NCBI RefSeq assembly: GCF_005155025.1
Contig: NZ_CP039731.1
Coordinates: forward strand, 1,612,001 to 1,676,000
DNA: 64,000 bases
From: Aquitalea aquatilis
Lineage (GTDB): Bacteria > Pseudomonadota > Gammaproteobacteria > Burkholderiales > Chromobacteriaceae
Direction of reading: 5' to 3'
The position numbers and the translations under genes are program-made. Shown piece by piece: positions 51,832 to 61,348 of this stretch (its first letter is position 1; each line of letters opens with the position of its first letter). The notes beneath the pieces were generated by a model, which was given only the letters and a program-made list of their open reading frames with translations, did not search any database and was not told the DNA's origin.

Positions 51832-52125
51832 TTACTCTCCTTGCGGGCTGGCCAGCAGCTCGCGCAGTGCATACAGTTCAACAAGATCGGACAGGCGGGC
51901 GGGCCAGTTCTGCAGCTGCAGGGTCTGACCGGCCTGCTCTGCGGCACGGCGGCAGGCCAGCAGCAGGGCGACTGCCGAGGAGTCCGCTTCGCTGATGCCG
52001 GACAGGTCCAGCTGCAGCGGGGCGCGGGCGACACGGGCAGTCAGGGGGGCCAGCAAGGCACCACTGCTGTTCATGTCCAGCTTGCCGGACAGGCGGCCCT
52101 GCCCGGTGGCGGTTTCCTCGAACAT
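51832..52125 (-). CDS. mlaB: MlaB-like STAS domain protein
   Basis: Cytosolic STAS-domain protein of 97 residues that stabilises the MlaFE ATPase-permease complex. The core LDLSGISEADSSAVALLLACRR holds the conserved loop after strand 2. It sits between mlaC and mlaA with 11 and 3 bases of spacing, so it is an operon member. Its sequence is divergent, as is common for MlaB. Confidence 0.88.
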   Translation of the reverse strand: MFEETATGQGRLSGKLDMNSSGALLAPLTARVARAPLQLDLSGISEADSSAVALLLACRRAAEQAGQTLQLQNWPARLSDLVELYALRELLASPQGE

Positions 52126-52136
52126 GGTGTGCGTCC

Positions 52137-52748
52137 TTATTTGGCAGCCGGCAGGGCGGCGTTCTTGTCCTGCAGCATCTTGATCAGGCCATCCACACCA
52201 CTCTTGTTGATTTCCTGATTGAACTGGTTGCGATAGACGGTGACCAGGCTGGCACCTTCCACGCTGACATTGAAAATTTTCCAGCCTTGCGCTGTCTTGT
52301 ACAGGGTGTAGTCGACGGCAACCGGGCCCTTGTCGTTGCCCGGCAGGGTAACGGCAGACTTGACGGTGGCTTCGCGGCCACTGTTGCCGACGACGACATT
52401 AGGCTGAATGTCGATCTGGGCGCTCTTGAACCGGGTCATGGTGGTGGAGTAGGTACGCACCAGCAGGGTCTGGAATTGCTGTGCCAGCGCGCCTTGCTGC
52501 GCCGGGCTGGCCTGACGCCAGCCCAGGCCGACGGCCAGGGCAGTCATGCGCTGGAAGTCGAATTGCGGCACGGCCAGCGCTTCAACCTGCTGACGGATCT
52601 GCTTGGTGTTCTTGCCGTTTTCCTGCTTCAGGACATCCATGATCTGGCGCGAGGTGTCGCGTACCAGATCAGCCGGATTGTCGTTGGCAGCCATGGTGTG
52701 GGCGCTCAGGCCCAGCAGGACGAGAAAGCATGCGATCAGTTTTTTCAT
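52137..52748 (-). CDS. mlaC: MlaC periplasmic phospholipid-binding protein
   Basis: Periplasmic shuttle that carries phospholipid between MlaA and MlaD. The signal peptide MKKLIACFLVLLGLSAHTMA is cleaved before ANDN. The domain contains FDFQRMTALAVGLGWRQASPAQQGALAQQFQTLLVRTY and DYTLYKTAQGWKIFNVSVEGASLVTVYRNQF, the NTF2-like core of the family. The 203-residue length is normal. It lies 11 bases before mlaB and 42 after mlaD. Confidence 0.95.
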   Translation of the reverse strand: MKKLIACFLVLLGLSAHTMAANDNPADLVRDTSRQIMDVLKQENGKNTKQIRQQVEALAVPQFDFQRMTALAVGLGWRQASPAQQGALAQQFQTLLVRTYSTTMTRFKSAQIDIQPNVVVGNSGREATVKSAVTLPGNDKGPVAVDYTLYKTAQGWKIFNVSVEGASLVTVYRNQFNQEINKSGVDGLIKMLQDKNAALPAAK

Positions 52749-52790
52749 GATGTGTGTCAGTCTTTATTGGTTATGCACTATGTCTGGAAT

Positions 52791-53279
52791 TTACTGCGCG
52801 GCCGAGGCAGTGCTCTTGGCCGTATTGCCGCCGGAGAAGCTGGTCATGAACTTGCCGATCAGCTGTTCCAGTACCAGGGCAGACGAGGTCAGCGTGATGT
52901 GCTCGCCGGCTTTCAGTTCGTCCGGGTCTCCCCCTTGCAGCAGGCCGATGTACTGCTCGCCCAGCAGGCCGGCAGTCAGGATTTCGGCGCTGGCGTCCCG
53001 GCTGAAGGTGTATTGCTTGTCCAGGTTCAGGGTGACGCGGGCACGGTAGGTTTTGGTGTCCAGCTGGATGCCGCCGACGCGGCCAACCACTACACCGGCT
53101 TCCTTGATCGGTGCCTTCACCTTCAGGCCGCCGATATTGTCAAAATCGGCATACAGGGTGTAGGTCTGGTCCGCGCTTTGCGGTGTGAGATTGGCCACCT
53201 TGAGCGACATGAACACCACCGCCGCAATGCCGACTGCCACAAACAGGCCTACCCACAAATCAATAGTAGAGCGTTTCAT
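52791..53279 (-). CDS. mlaD: MlaD MCE-domain protein
   Basis: Membrane-anchored MCE protein of 162 residues that forms the hexameric lipid port above MlaE. One N-terminal helix (about 7-25) precedes the MCE domain: TLYADFDNIGGLKVKAPIKEAGVVVGRVGGIQLD. LLGEQYIGLLQGGDPDELKAGEHI is also typical. The ATG at 53279 starts MKRSTIDLWVGLFV, matching relatives, although the frame is open 12 codons further. It lies 10 bases after mlaE. Confidence 0.94.
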   Translation of the reverse strand: MKRSTIDLWVGLFVAVGIAAVVFMSLKVANLTPQSADQTYTLYADFDNIGGLKVKAPIKEAGVVVGRVGGIQLDTKTYRARVTLNLDKQYTFSRDASAEILTAGLLGEQYIGLLQGGDPDELKAGEHITLTSSALVLEQLIGKFMTSFSGGNTAKSTASAAQ

Positions 53280-53289
53280 TACCCATTTC

Positions 53290-54075
53290 CTAGAACATGA
53301 AGGCGGTGAGGACAAAGTCCACCGCCAGGATTACCAGAGCCGAAGTCACCACCGTGCGGGTGGTGGCGGCGGATACGCCGGCCGCGGTGGGCGTGGCGTC
53401 ATAGCCTTCGAATACCGCGATCAGCGTGACGGCGATGCCGAAGCACAGACTCTTGATCAGGCCGTTGACCACGTCGTAGTGCAGGTCGACGTTGTTCTGC
53501 ATTTGCGACCAGAAGGTGCCGGAATCAAGCCCGATCATCACCACGCCAATCAGGTAGCCGCCAAAGATGCCCATCACATTGAACATGGCCGCCAGGATGG
53601 GCATGGAGATCACCCCGGCCCAGAAGCGCGGGGCGACCACGCGGGCGATGGGATTGACTGCCATCACGCTCATGGCGTCCAGCTGCTCGGTGGCCTTCAT
53701 CAGGCCGATTTCCGCCGTCATGGCGCTGCCGGCGCGGCTGGAAAACAGCAGTGCGGCCAGCACCGGTCCCAGCTCGCGCAGCAGCGACAGGGCTACCAGC
53801 GCGCCCAGCGCATCGGCCGAACCGAAGCGCGACAGGGTGTTGTAACCCTGCAAGCCCAGCACCATGCCGACAAACAGGCCGGACACCACCACGATGATGA
53901 CCGACATCACCCCGGCGAAATAGATTTCGCGGATGGTGAGGTTGAAGCGCAGCAGGCTCTGGCCGGAATAGCGCAGGATGGCCAGCAGGAAGCGGGTGAT
54001 GAAACCCAGCCGCCAGATGGCGTTGATGGTGGTGTGCCCCAGCCGGCGCAGCGGTGACAGCAGCAGCTCAGTCAT
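53290..54075 (-). CDS. mlaE: MlaE permease
   Basis: Inner-membrane permease of 261 residues for phospholipid transport, working with MlaF. FAGVMSVIIVVVSGLFVGMVLGLQGYNTLSRFG and GSAMTAEIGLMKATEQLDAMSVMAVNPIARVVAPRFWAG are the MlaE hallmarks, with about five hydrophobic segments. The start overlaps the mlaF stop by 8 bases. Confidence 0.95.
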   Translation of the reverse strand: MTELLLSPLRRLGHTTINAIWRLGFITRFLLAILRYSGQSLLRFNLTIREIYFAGVMSVIIVVVSGLFVGMVLGLQGYNTLSRFGSADALGALVALSLLRELGPVLAALLFSSRAGSAMTAEIGLMKATEQLDAMSVMAVNPIARVVAPRFWAGVISMPILAAMFNVMGIFGGYLIGVVMIGLDSGTFWSQMQNNVDLHYDVVNGLIKSLCFGIAVTLIAVFEGYDATPTAAGVSAATTRTVVTSALVILAVDFVLTAFMF

Positions 54076-54886
54076 GCTGGCCTCCTTTCAGGCCCAGGTC
54101 CTGCTGCAGCGAAGTGCTGGCAGGATAGGCAAAATGTACCGGGCCATCGGCCTCGCCCCACATGAACTGGTGTACCCAGGGCGAGGGAGAGGCGCGGATT
54201 TCTGCCGGTGTACCCGCCGCGACCACCGCGCCATTGGAGACGAAGTAGACGTAATCGACGATATCCAGCGATTTGTGCACGTCGTGGGTCACCATGATGG
54301 AGGTGGTGCCCAGTGCATCGTTCAGCTTCTTGATCAGGTGGGCAATCACACCCAGCGAGATCGGATCGAGACCGGTAAAGGGCTCGTCGTACAGCATCAG
54401 TTGCGGGTCCAGCGCGATGGCACGCGCCAGTGCCACGCGGCGGGCCATGCCGCCGGACAGCTCGGCCGGCATCAATCCTTGTGTGCCACGCAGGCCCACG
54501 GCGGACAGTTTCATGATCACCAGATCATGAATCATGCTGTCCGGCAGCCGGGTGTGTTCGCGGATGGGGAAGGCAACATTGTCTTCTACCGACAGGTCGG
54601 TAAACAGCGCGCCAAACTGAAAGAGCATGCCCATGCGGCGGCGATGCTCGAACAGCTCGGCATGGTTCATGTCCGCCACATTGCGGCCGTCTACCAGCAC
54701 CTGGCCGGCACTGGGACGGATCTGGCCGGAGATCAGGCGCAGCATGGTGGTCTTGCCACTGCCGCTGCCACCCATGATGGCGACCAGCTTGCCGCGCGGG
54801 ATGGCGAGGCTGATGTTGTTCAGGATGGGGCGTTCACCATAGGCGAAGCTGACATTCCTGAATTCGATGAAATGGTCTGAAGACAC
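54068..54886 (-). CDS. mlaF: MlaF ATP-binding protein
   Basis: ATPase of the Mla retrograde phospholipid system. With a GTG start at 54886 the product has 272 residues. Walker A GGSGSGKTT (39-47), signature LSGGM (143-147) and Walker B LMLYDEPFTGLD (163-174) are visible. The frame is open to 55081, but the extra residues do not look like protein of this family; GGAAAA before the GTG is a weak ribosome site, so the start is the least certain part. It is the first gene of the mla operon. Confidence 0.93.
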   Translation of the reverse strand: MSSDHFIEFRNVSFAYGERPILNNISLAIPRGKLVAIMGGSGSGKTTMLRLISGQIRPSAGQVLVDGRNVADMNHAELFEHRRRMGMLFQFGALFTDLSVEDNVAFPIREHTRLPDSMIHDLVIMKLSAVGLRGTQGLMPAELSGGMARRVALARAIALDPQLMLYDEPFTGLDPISLGVIAHLIKKLNDALGTTSIMVTHDVHKSLDIVDYVYFVSNGAVVAAGTPAEIRASPSPWVHQFMWGEADGPVHFAYPASTSLQQDLGLKGGQHD

Positions 54887-55164
54887 GGATTTTCCGGATA
54901 AAAACACGAGTGAAGTCCCGGCTTGCTTGGGCTCAAGACAGGTGGATTTTATAGGGTTGTAGGAGTCTCGCCAAATACATAAGGTTTCAGCGTGTAACGA
55001 TGTTGCATTGCAAGGACAAATCTTGACAAGTGCTGCTGGCGAAGATTGTTTAAATAAGTTTGAAGCAATAATAAAAATCACAAGTGCCGATTATTTCATT
55101 GGCATGTTGTGGCGGCAAGCTGTTTTCCGGCAATGCGTGGTGCTGGCGGCCAGAAAATGACAAA
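54887..55164 (-). promoter_or_regulatory. Gap with mla operon promoter
   Basis: On the minus strand -35 TTGGCG (54974-54969) and -10 TAAAAT (54951-54946) are 17 bp apart, about 60 bases before the mlaF GTG. The rest of this AT-rich gap shows no credible gene. Confidence 0.55.
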
Positions 55165-55183
55165 GACCCGGCAGGGCCGGGTC
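55165..55183 (-). terminator. Terminator of dapC-dapD
   Basis: GACCCGGC/GCCGGGTC is an 8-bp stem with a 3-base loop; on the minus strand it is followed by TTTGTCATTTT. It lies 44 bases after the dapD stop. Confidence 0.75.
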
Positions 55184-55226
55184 CGGTCAGCCTGCGCTGG
55201 CAGGGCCTGCCAGCGCGGTGTGTGGC

Positions 55227-56048
55227 TTATACGCCGCGCAGCAGTTCGTTGATGCTGGTCTTGCTGCGGGTTTGTGCGTCCACTTTCTTGACGATGACGG
55301 CGCAGTACAGGCTGTGGCTGCCATCCTTGGACGGCAGGTTGCCGGACACCACGACCGAGCCCGGCGGGATGCGACCATACGTCACTTCGCCGGTTTCGCG
55401 GTCGTAGATCTTGGTGGATTGGCCGATGTACACGCCCATGGAGATTACCGAGCCTTCGCCCACGATCACGCCTTCCACCACTTCGGAGCGGGCACCGATG
55501 AAGCAGTTGTCTTCAATGATGGTGGGGCCGGCTTGCAGCGGTTCCAGTACGCCGCCAATGCCGACGCCGCCGGACAGGTGCACGTTCTTGCCGATCTGGG
55601 CGCAGGAGCCGACAGTGGCCCAGGTGTCCACCATGGTGCCTTCATCGACATAGGCGCCGATATTGACGTAGGACGGCATCAGCACGGTGTTCTTGGCAAT
55701 GAAGCTGCCCTTGCGTGCCACGGCACCCGGTACCACGCGGAAGCCGGCTTCCTTGAAGTGGGCTTCGCTCCAGTCATGGAACTTGGTGTCCACCTTGTCG
55801 AAGTAGCGGCTCACACCATCGTCCTGTACCACATTGTCGCGAATGCGGAAGGACAGCAGCACAGCCTTCTTGACCCACTGGTTGACGACCCAGTCGCCGT
55901 CTACCTTTTCGGCCACGCGCAGGCGGCCATTATCCAGCTCGTCGATCACCTGGCCGATGGCGGCCTTCAGTTCGGCGGATACGGTGGCGGGGGTGATGTC
56001 GGCGCGCTTTTCGAACGCCTCTTCGATCAGGGCTTGGATCGGATGCAT
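55227..56048 (-). CDS. dapD: 2,3,4,5-tetrahydropyridine-2,6-dicarboxylate N-succinyltransferase
   Basis: Cytosolic trimeric enzyme that succinylates tetrahydrodipicolinate in the succinyl route to meso-diaminopimelate and lysine. The 273 residues start [20 protein letters not shown], with an N-terminal helical domain, then a left-handed beta-helix ([26 protein letters not shown] and following hexapeptides) and a C-terminal strand region [22 protein letters not shown] 56048 fits the family; an upstream ATG would add 13 residues. It follows dapC by 55 bases on the same strand, so the two probably form an operon. Confidence 0.96.
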   Translation of the reverse strand: MHPIQALIEEAFEKRADITPATVSAELKAAIGQVIDELDNGRLRVAEKVDGDWVVNQWVKKAVLLSFRIRDNVVQDDGVSRYFDKVDTKFHDWSEAHFKEAGFRVVPGAVARKGSFIAKNTVLMPSYVNIGAYVDEGTMVDTWATVGSCAQIGKNVHLSGGVGIGGVLEPLQAGPTIIEDNCFIGARSEVVEGVIVGEGSVISMGVYIGQSTKIYDRETGEVTYGRIPPGSVVVSGNLPSKDGSHSLYCAVIVKKVDAQTRSKTSINELLRGV

Positions 56049-56103
56049 GTGATGGAGTCCTTTGGCAAGGTGAATGGAAACAGTCATGTCTGGTGGATGT
56101 CGC

Positions 56104-57294
56104 TTATTGAGTAGTTGTCTTGACGAAACGCACGATGCGTTCGGCGGCAGCCTGACATTCTGCCAGTGTCGCGACCAGAGCGATACGGATATAGCCGCTG
56201 CCCGGATTCACGCCATGTGCGCTACGTGCCAGGAATGAACCCGGCAGCACGGTAATGTGCTCCTGCTCGAACAGGGCTCGGGCAAAGGCGGCATCGTCGC
56301 CTCCCGGGATTTTGGCCCACAGATAGAAGCTGGCATCCGGCAAGGCGACGTCCAGTACCTCGGCCAGTATCGGTGTTACGGCCTGGAACTTGGCGATATA
56401 AGCGGCGCGGTTTTCCTCGACGTGGGTTTCGTCATTCCAGGCGGCCACGCTGGCGGCCTGGATGGTGGGGCTCATGGCACCGCCCTGATAGGTGCGGTAC
56501 AGCATGAACTTGGCCAGCAGGGCGGCGTCGCCGGCGACAAAGCCGGAGCGCATGCCCGGCGCGTTCGAGCGCTTGGACAGGCTGGTAAACATCACCAGTC
56601 GCTCAAAGCTGCGGCCGAGTTTGCTTGCTGCTTCCAGCCCGCCCAGCGGCGGCTGGCCAAAGTGGATTTCGGAATAGCACTCGTCACTGGCAATGACAAA
56701 ACCGTAGCGGTCTGACAGCTCGAACAGTTTTTTCCAGTCGTCCAGTGCCATGACCGCGCCGGTGGGATTGCCCGGGCTGCAGACAAAGACCAACTGGGTG
56801 CGGGCCCAGACCTCGGTCGGCACGCTGGCCCAGTCCGGCTGGAAAGCCGTGTCGGCCGTACAGTTGACATAGAAGGGTTCGGCCCCTGCCAGCAGTGCCG
56901 CGCCTTCGTAAATCTGGTAAAACGGGTTGGGCGACAATACCACCGGTTTGACGGCCTGCTGGCTGTCGATCACGGTCTGTACAAAGGCGAAAAGGGCTTC
57001 GCGGCTGCCATTGACCGGCAGGATTTCCTTTTCGGCATCCAGCTGCAGGCCGTAGCGGCGCTGCATCCAGTCGGCGCAGGCCTGGCGCAGCTCCACGCTG
57101 CCCAGGGTGGCCGGGTAGACCGACAGGCCGCCCAGTGCATCGACCAGCGCCTGTTTGATGACGTCCGGCGTCGGGTGCTTGGGTTCGCCTATCGACAGAT
57201 TGATATGCGGCTTGTCAGCCGGGACCGCACCAGCCATCAGCTGGCGCAGGCGCTGGAAGGGATAGGGTTGCAGGCTGTCCAGGTGGGGATTCAC
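56104..57294 (-). CDS. dapC: Succinyldiaminopimelate transaminase DapC
   Basis: PLP-dependent class I/II aminotransferase of 396 residues, predicted to make N-succinyl-LL-diaminopimelate. The start [21 protein letters not shown] and [20 protein letters not shown] are typical of DapC. The PLP lysine lies in [17 protein letters not shown] (about residue 237), and the binding aspartate/tyrosine region is [12 protein letters not shown]. It is the first gene of the dapC-dapD pair; both enzymes act in the same pathway. Confidence 0.93.
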   Translation of the reverse strand: MNPHLDSLQPYPFQRLRQLMAGAVPADKPHINLSIGEPKHPTPDVIKQALVDALGGLSVYPATLGSVELRQACADWMQRRYGLQLDAEKEILPVNGSREALFAFVQTVIDSQQAVKPVVLSPNPFYQIYEGAALLAGAEPFYVNCTADTAFQPDWASVPTEVWARTQLVFVCSPGNPTGAVMALDDWKKLFELSDRYGFVIASDECYSEIHFGQPPLGGLEAASKLGRSFERLVMFTSLSKRSNAPGMRSGFVAGDAALLAKFMLYRTYQGGAMSPTIQAASVAAWNDETHVEENRAAYIAKFQAVTPILAEVLDVALPDASFYLWAKIPGGDDAAFARALFEQEHITVLPGSFLARSAHGVNPGSGYIRIALVATLAECQAAAERIVRFVKTTTQ

Positions 57295-57403
57295 GCTTGG
57301 TTCTCTCTATGCTGTGGGAGCAGCTTGGCCATGCCAGCTGCTTCTGGTCTTGTTTGGCCTTGCTACTGCAAAGCCACAGAATCGCTCATCTTAAGAAATC
57401 GTG

Positions 57404-58306
57404 ATGCCTCTTGTAAAACAAAAGCTTCTTGCCATCGTTGCCATTCTGACCACCGCACTGGTATGGGGCCTGATGTGGTACCCGTTTCGTGCGCTGAATG
57501 AGCGTGGTGTCAGCATCGCGCAAACCTCGCTGCAGGTATACCTGATTGCCGCCATTCTCGGCATTGCCCTGTTTTGGGATGTCTATCGCCGCCAGTTGCG
57601 CTGGCATCCGGTATTGCCGCTGCTGGCCTTGCTGTTTGGTTGGTGCAATTTCAGTTACACCTGGGCGGTGTCGGAAGGCATGGTGATGCGGGTGCTGCTG
57701 CTGTTTTACCTGTCGCCATTGTGGACGGCCTTGTTTTCCCGCCTGCTGCTGCAGGAGAGGCTGACCCGTACTGGCTGGCTGCTGGTGGGTTTGTCGCTGG
57801 CAGGTTGCCTGACCATCCTGTATCGTCCCGGCCTGCTGGAGGGTGCCGCGCTGCTCAGCCAGCGTTATGAGTGGCTGGCCCTGTCTGGCGGCATCAGCTT
57901 TGCCTTGGGCAATGTGCTGAGCAAGCGCGCCCGCAATCTGCCGGTGCCGGTGAAGTCGGCCACCATCTGGTTTGGTGTCGCGCTGATGGGCTTTATCGCA
58001 CTGGCCAGTCGCCAGCAATTGGGTGCGGTGCTGCAGACGACAGGCCAAGCATGGTTGTTGCTGGCACTGCTGGGGATGACCTTGCTGGCCACCAGCATCA
58101 TTTCCCAGCATGGTGTCAGCCTGTTGCCGGCCAGCCAGACCATGACATTGATGCTGCTGGAGCTGGTGTTTGCCGCGCTGTCGGCCTACTGGCTGGCCGG
58201 CGAAAACATGAGCCTGCAGGAGTGGCTGGGCGGTGCGCTGATCGCGGGTGCCAGCCTGCTCTCCGGCAAGATGACGCAGCCAGTGGCTGCACAGGAGAAA
58301 GCATGA
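57404..58306 (+). CDS. DMT-superfamily transporter (EamA domains)
   Basis: Inner-membrane exporter-type protein of 300 residues with ten hydrophobic segments in two EamA repeats (about 8-140 and 150-290). ALVWGLMWYPFRALNERGVS near the start and LLELVFAALSAYWLAGENMSLQEWLGGALIAGASLL near the end are typical. Members export amino acids or other metabolites; the substrate is unknown. ATG 57404 lies directly after a GTG at 57401, so either could start. It is coupled by an ATGA overlap to the GNAT gene, which may act on the same metabolite. Confidence 0.88.
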   Translation: MPLVKQKLLAIVAILTTALVWGLMWYPFRALNERGVSIAQTSLQVYLIAAILGIALFWDVYRRQLRWHPVLPLLALLFGWCNFSYTWAVSEGMVMRVLLLFYLSPLWTALFSRLLLQERLTRTGWLLVGLSLAGCLTILYRPGLLEGAALLSQRYEWLALSGGISFALGNVLSKRARNLPVPVKSATIWFGVALMGFIALASRQQLGAVLQTTGQAWLLLALLGMTLLATSIISQHGVSLLPASQTMTLMLLELVFAALSAYWLAGENMSLQEWLGGALIAGASLLSGKMTQPVAAQEKA

Positions 58307-58881
58307 ATATCCGGCGTATGCACGCGGACGATTTTCCGGCCTTTTGGCCGACGTTTCACAGCATCATCCAGGCGCAGGACAGCTATGCCTACGACCCGCA
58401 ACTGAGCGAGGAGCAGGCACGGGCGCTATGGTGCGAACTGCCGCAGGAAACCTGGCTGGCCGAAGAGGACGGGGTGTTGCTGGGCAGCTATTTTCTCAAG
58501 CCGAATGCGGCCGGGCCGGGCAGCCATGTGTGCAATTGCGGCTATATGGTGGCTACGGCAGCGCGTGGCAAAGGGGTGGCAGCGGCGCTGTGCCTGCATT
58601 CGCAGCAGCGTGGACGCGAACTGGGCTTTCTTGCCATGCAGTTCAATGCAGTGGTGGCCAGCAATACCGTGGCAGTAGCCTTGTGGAAGAAACTGGGTTT
58701 TGCCGAGGTAGGTCGCGTGCCGGGTGCGTACCGGCACCAGAGTCTGGGGCTGGTAGATTGCCTGATCATGCACAAATGGCTGCAACAGCCAGCTGCATCC
58801 GCGACGACTGCGCCGCCGGTGCAGCTGATTGCGCGCAAGAATATCGAAGCGGTGGTGGCACGCAAACGTCGCAAGGACTGA
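58303..58881 (+). CDS. GNAT family N-acetyltransferase
   Basis: Acetyl-CoA-dependent acetyltransferase of 192 residues. The N-terminal strand MNIRRMHADDFPAFW, the central strand VCNCGYMVATAARGKGVAAALCLHSQQRG with the acetyl-CoA loop (RGKGVA), and FNAVVASNTVAVALWKKLGFAEVGRVPGAYRH are classical GNAT blocks. The last 35 residues are basic and low in complexity. The start overlaps the transporter stop by four bases, so both are translated together. Substrate unknown. Confidence 0.88.
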   Translation: MNIRRMHADDFPAFWPTFHSIIQAQDSYAYDPQLSEEQARALWCELPQETWLAEEDGVLLGSYFLKPNAAGPGSHVCNCGYMVATAARGKGVAAALCLHSQQRGRELGFLAMQFNAVVASNTVAVALWKKLGFAEVGRVPGAYRHQSLGLVDCLIMHKWLQQPAASATTAPPVQLIARKNIEAVVARKRRKD

Positions 58882-58939
58882 TGGCCGCCGTAAGCCGGGT
58901 ACGGCGAGGCGGTGCCAGGCCGGAACGAGGAAGCGAGTT

Positions 58940-59155
58940 TTAGTAGTGTGGCGGGATGTCGTCGCGCAGCGAGCCACCGCTGTTGCCGCTATCGGGCTGG
59001 GCAGCCTTGAACTGCTGGTAGACCAGGCGTAGCTGTTGCTGTAGCAGGTCTATCTGTTGCTGCTGGCGCGCTACGGTGGCGTTGAGGCTGTCGAGCAGGT
59101 CGTCCTGGAAGGCGATTTTCACTTCCAGTTCATTCAGGCGGTCTTCGGTATGCAT
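58940..59155 (-). CDS. slyX: SlyX family protein
   Basis: Small coiled-coil protein of 71 residues. The heptad pattern in NELEVKIAFQDDLLDSLNATVARQQQQIDLLQQQLRLVYQQF, then a short Gly/Ser-rich tail ending in DIPPHY, is the SlyX hallmark. The function is not known in detail. It is convergent with the GNAT gene. Confidence 0.9.
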   Translation of the reverse strand: MHTEDRLNELEVKIAFQDDLLDSLNATVARQQQQIDLLQQQLRLVYQQFKAAQPDSGNSGGSLRDDIPPHY

Positions 59156-59310
59156 GGCGGCATTTTACCTCAGGGGATGGAGCGGTGGCGCAGTCTTGAG
59201 CTGCATTGCTGGAATATCAAATCCAGTTTTTATTATTTTTAGGAATTTTCCGAGCCAGTTACAGTTTGTCCATCACCCGGCCGCAGTGCGGCACTAGGAG
59301 GAGGACTGAC

Positions 59311-59607
59311 ATGGATGCCCTGCTGATCGGTGGCGATAGCCTGGGACAGATCCCGGATGTGCTGGCCTTGTACGATATCCGCATTGCCCGCCATATTACC
59401 GGCCGCAATACCCAGCACCAGCGCAAGGTGCCGCTGCCCAAAAACACCCAGATGCTGATTCTGCTGACCGACTACCTGGGTCACAACACCATGCGTCACT
59501 ATCGCGATACCGCAGCGGCGCATGGCATTCCGGTGCTGGCTTGTCGTCGTTCCGCCACGGCGGTGGCCGAGCGCTTGCGGCATGATGGCTGGCAACCGCA
59601 GGGGTGA
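59311..59607 (+). CDS. DUF2325 domain protein
   Basis: A 98-residue protein made of one DUF2325 domain: DALLIGGDSLGQIPDVLALYDIRIARHITGR, LPKNTQMLILLTDYLGHN and GIPVLACRRSATAVAERL. The fold is Rossmann-like, but the ligand is unknown. AGGAGGAGG before the ATG at 59311 decides this start; an open frame extends 35 codons upstream. It is convergent with the mgtC-like gene. Confidence 0.88.
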   Translation: MDALLIGGDSLGQIPDVLALYDIRIARHITGRNTQHQRKVPLPKNTQMLILLTDYLGHNTMRHYRDTAAAHGIPVLACRRSATAVAERLRHDGWQPQG

Positions 59608-59619
59608 AGCCAAGCCGGC

Positions 59620-60369
59620 TTAGTTGCGGGCCGGCTGAATGCTGAAGGTCTCGATGGCCTCCAGCTCCATGATGGCGCTCGACAGGTCGACCACATTGAT
59701 CAGATGGTGCTTGTTGATGGCCGACACCATAAAGCTCCACTCGCTGCCGTCCGGGCCTACCTTCAACGAGATGCTTTCCTCATGCACGATCACCCCCAGG
59801 CTGCGCAGATCGCCTGAAATCTTGTCTACCGTCCAGTGCTGCTCGCCCGGCACGGTGAGATTGACATACAGGCTGAAGCGGCGGGGCAGGCGGTTTTCCA
59901 TCCAGTTCAACACCCGCATGCAGGCAATGCACAGCAAGGTGACGGCGATGGCGGACAGGTAAAAGCCCACCCCCACCAGGATGCCGATCACCGAGGACAT
60001 CCACACCGACGCGGCCGAGGTGAGACCGCTGATGGACATGCCTTCCTTCATGATCATGCCGGCTCCGAGAAAACCCACCCCGGTCAATACACCTTGTGCC
60101 ACGCGGGTCATGTCGCCATGCATGATGTCGGCGTGCGCACCGCCATACCAGAAACCCGAATAGCCGATCATGCTGATGACGCCGGTGGCAGCCATCGACA
60201 CCAGGCCATAGGTGCGCATGCCGGCAGCGCGGCCATTCGACCAGCGTTCATAGCCGACCAGGCAGCCCAGGATCAGGCCACCCAGCAGATTGCAGGTAAT
60301 CAGCAGGTTGACTTCCCATTTCTGGGCCGACCAGTACTGGTCTAGCAGTTGGGCAAAGGTAATGCTCAT
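59620..60369 (-). CDS. mgtC: MgtC/SapB family membrane protein
   Basis: Inner-membrane protein of 249 residues. Five hydrophobic segments (about residues 20-165) carry NLLGGLILGCLVGYERWSNGRAAGMRTYGLVSMAATGV and GVGFLGAGMIMKEGMSISGLTSAASVWMSSVIG, the MgtC core, followed by a soluble ACT-like C-terminal domain (about 170-249). MgtC proteins help survival at low magnesium by acting on ATP synthase or other targets. No Mg transporter gene is near. The ATG at 60369 fits the family; the frame is open 13 codons further. Confidence 0.9.
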   Translation of the reverse strand: MSITFAQLLDQYWSAQKWEVNLLITCNLLGGLILGCLVGYERWSNGRAAGMRTYGLVSMAATGVISMIGYSGFWYGGAHADIMHGDMTRVAQGVLTGVGFLGAGMIMKEGMSISGLTSAASVWMSSVIGILVGVGFYLSAIAVTLLCIACMRVLNWMENRLPRRFSLYVNLTVPGEQHWTVDKISGDLRSLGVIVHEESISLKVGPDGSEWSFMVSAINKHHLINVVDLSSAIMELEAIETFSIQPARN

Positions 60370-60447
60370 GGAGGGCTTTCTTGTTGGTATCCGTGGGTGC
60401 CACTTCAAGGCTAGGCCTGGCCGGTCAGACAGGCAAGCAGCTTGCTG

Positions 60448-61239
60448 CTACTGGCTGTCAGTTTGTGGGCGCAGCGCCTTGATGATGTAGAGGTCGAAAC
60501 GGGTGGATTTGCCATCCAGCACTGCCGAAGGCTTGGCCCCTTCAATCGGGGCACCCAGCCGTGGCCGCTTGACCACGACCCGCACCTTGGCCGCCGTGAT
60601 GGCGGCCTCCAGCAAACGGGCGCTGTCCATATCATCGCCAATCACCTGCTGAAAGGCCTGCATGTCTTTCTTGGCGGCCGCAGTTTTCTTGTCGGTATCG
60701 GGAAACATGGGATCGACAAATACCACTTCGGGGCGTTGTTCCGGCGGCAATTGCAGCAACCAGTCCGCCGAGTTGGCATGCACCAGCTGCATGCGTGCCG
60801 CAATGGCGGCGGTATCCGCCGCGCGGGCTGCGCGTTCCAGTGCATCAAACAGCAGGGCGGCTGCCACCGGCGAGCGCTCCACCATGGTGACCTGACAGCC
60901 CAGGCTGGCCAGTACAAAGCTGTCGCGCCCCAGGCCCGCCGTGGCATCCACGATGTGCGGCAGGTCTTTGGCCCCTTTCAGTCCCACTGCCTTGGCTACC
61001 GGCTGGCCACGGCCGCCACCCTGTTCGCGGCGGTGGCGTGCGGCACCTTCGACAAACTCGGCGTATACCGCGCCATGCTTGTTGCCGGTGGTGACCAGTT
61101 CCAGCCGCTGCGGGCCCAGCTCCAGCCAGTATCCCGCGTCGGGACGCCGGCTCAGCAAGGGCAGGGCAAAGCGGCTGGCCAGTCCTTCGGCATAGTCGCG
61201 GCGCGCGCTTTCGGCGCAGAACAGGGGCGTGACGGTCAT
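60448..61239 (-). CDS. rsmJ: 16S rRNA (guanine-1516-N2) methyltransferase RsmJ
   Basis: SAM-dependent methyltransferase for G1516 of 16S rRNA, cytosolic. The 263-residue product has HIVDATAGLGRDSFVLASLGCQVTMVERSP for SAM binding, and the catalytic DPPY-like VFVDPMFPDTDKK. RSPVAAALLFDALERAA and the C-terminal KRPRLGAPIEGAKPSAVLDGKSTRFDLY complete the DUF548 pattern. The ATG at 61239 starts MTVTPLF; the frame extends far upstream but without family-like sequence. It is divergent from comEC across about 110 bases. Confidence 0.93.
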   Translation of the reverse strand: MTVTPLFCAESARRDYAEGLASRFALPLLSRRPDAGYWLELGPQRLELVTTGNKHGAVYAEFVEGAARHRREQGGGRGQPVAKAVGLKGAKDLPHIVDATAGLGRDSFVLASLGCQVTMVERSPVAAALLFDALERAARAADTAAIAARMQLVHANSADWLLQLPPEQRPEVVFVDPMFPDTDKKTAAAKKDMQAFQQVIGDDMDSARLLEAAITAAKVRVVVKRPRLGAPIEGAKPSAVLDGKSTRFDLYIIKALRPQTDSQ

Positions 61240-61348
61240 GAGGCTTCCTTGAATAACTGCCGGCACGATACGGGATGCGCCGGACGGCGGCAAGCCGCCT
61301 GTCCGGCTCGACATTGCCAGCGGCAGCGGCAAGCGGCATAACAGCCGC

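Noticed and set aside
57386-58111. 241-residue minus-strand frame opposite the EamA gene
   Set aside because: Gln/His-rich antisense product; the plus-strand transporter is clear.
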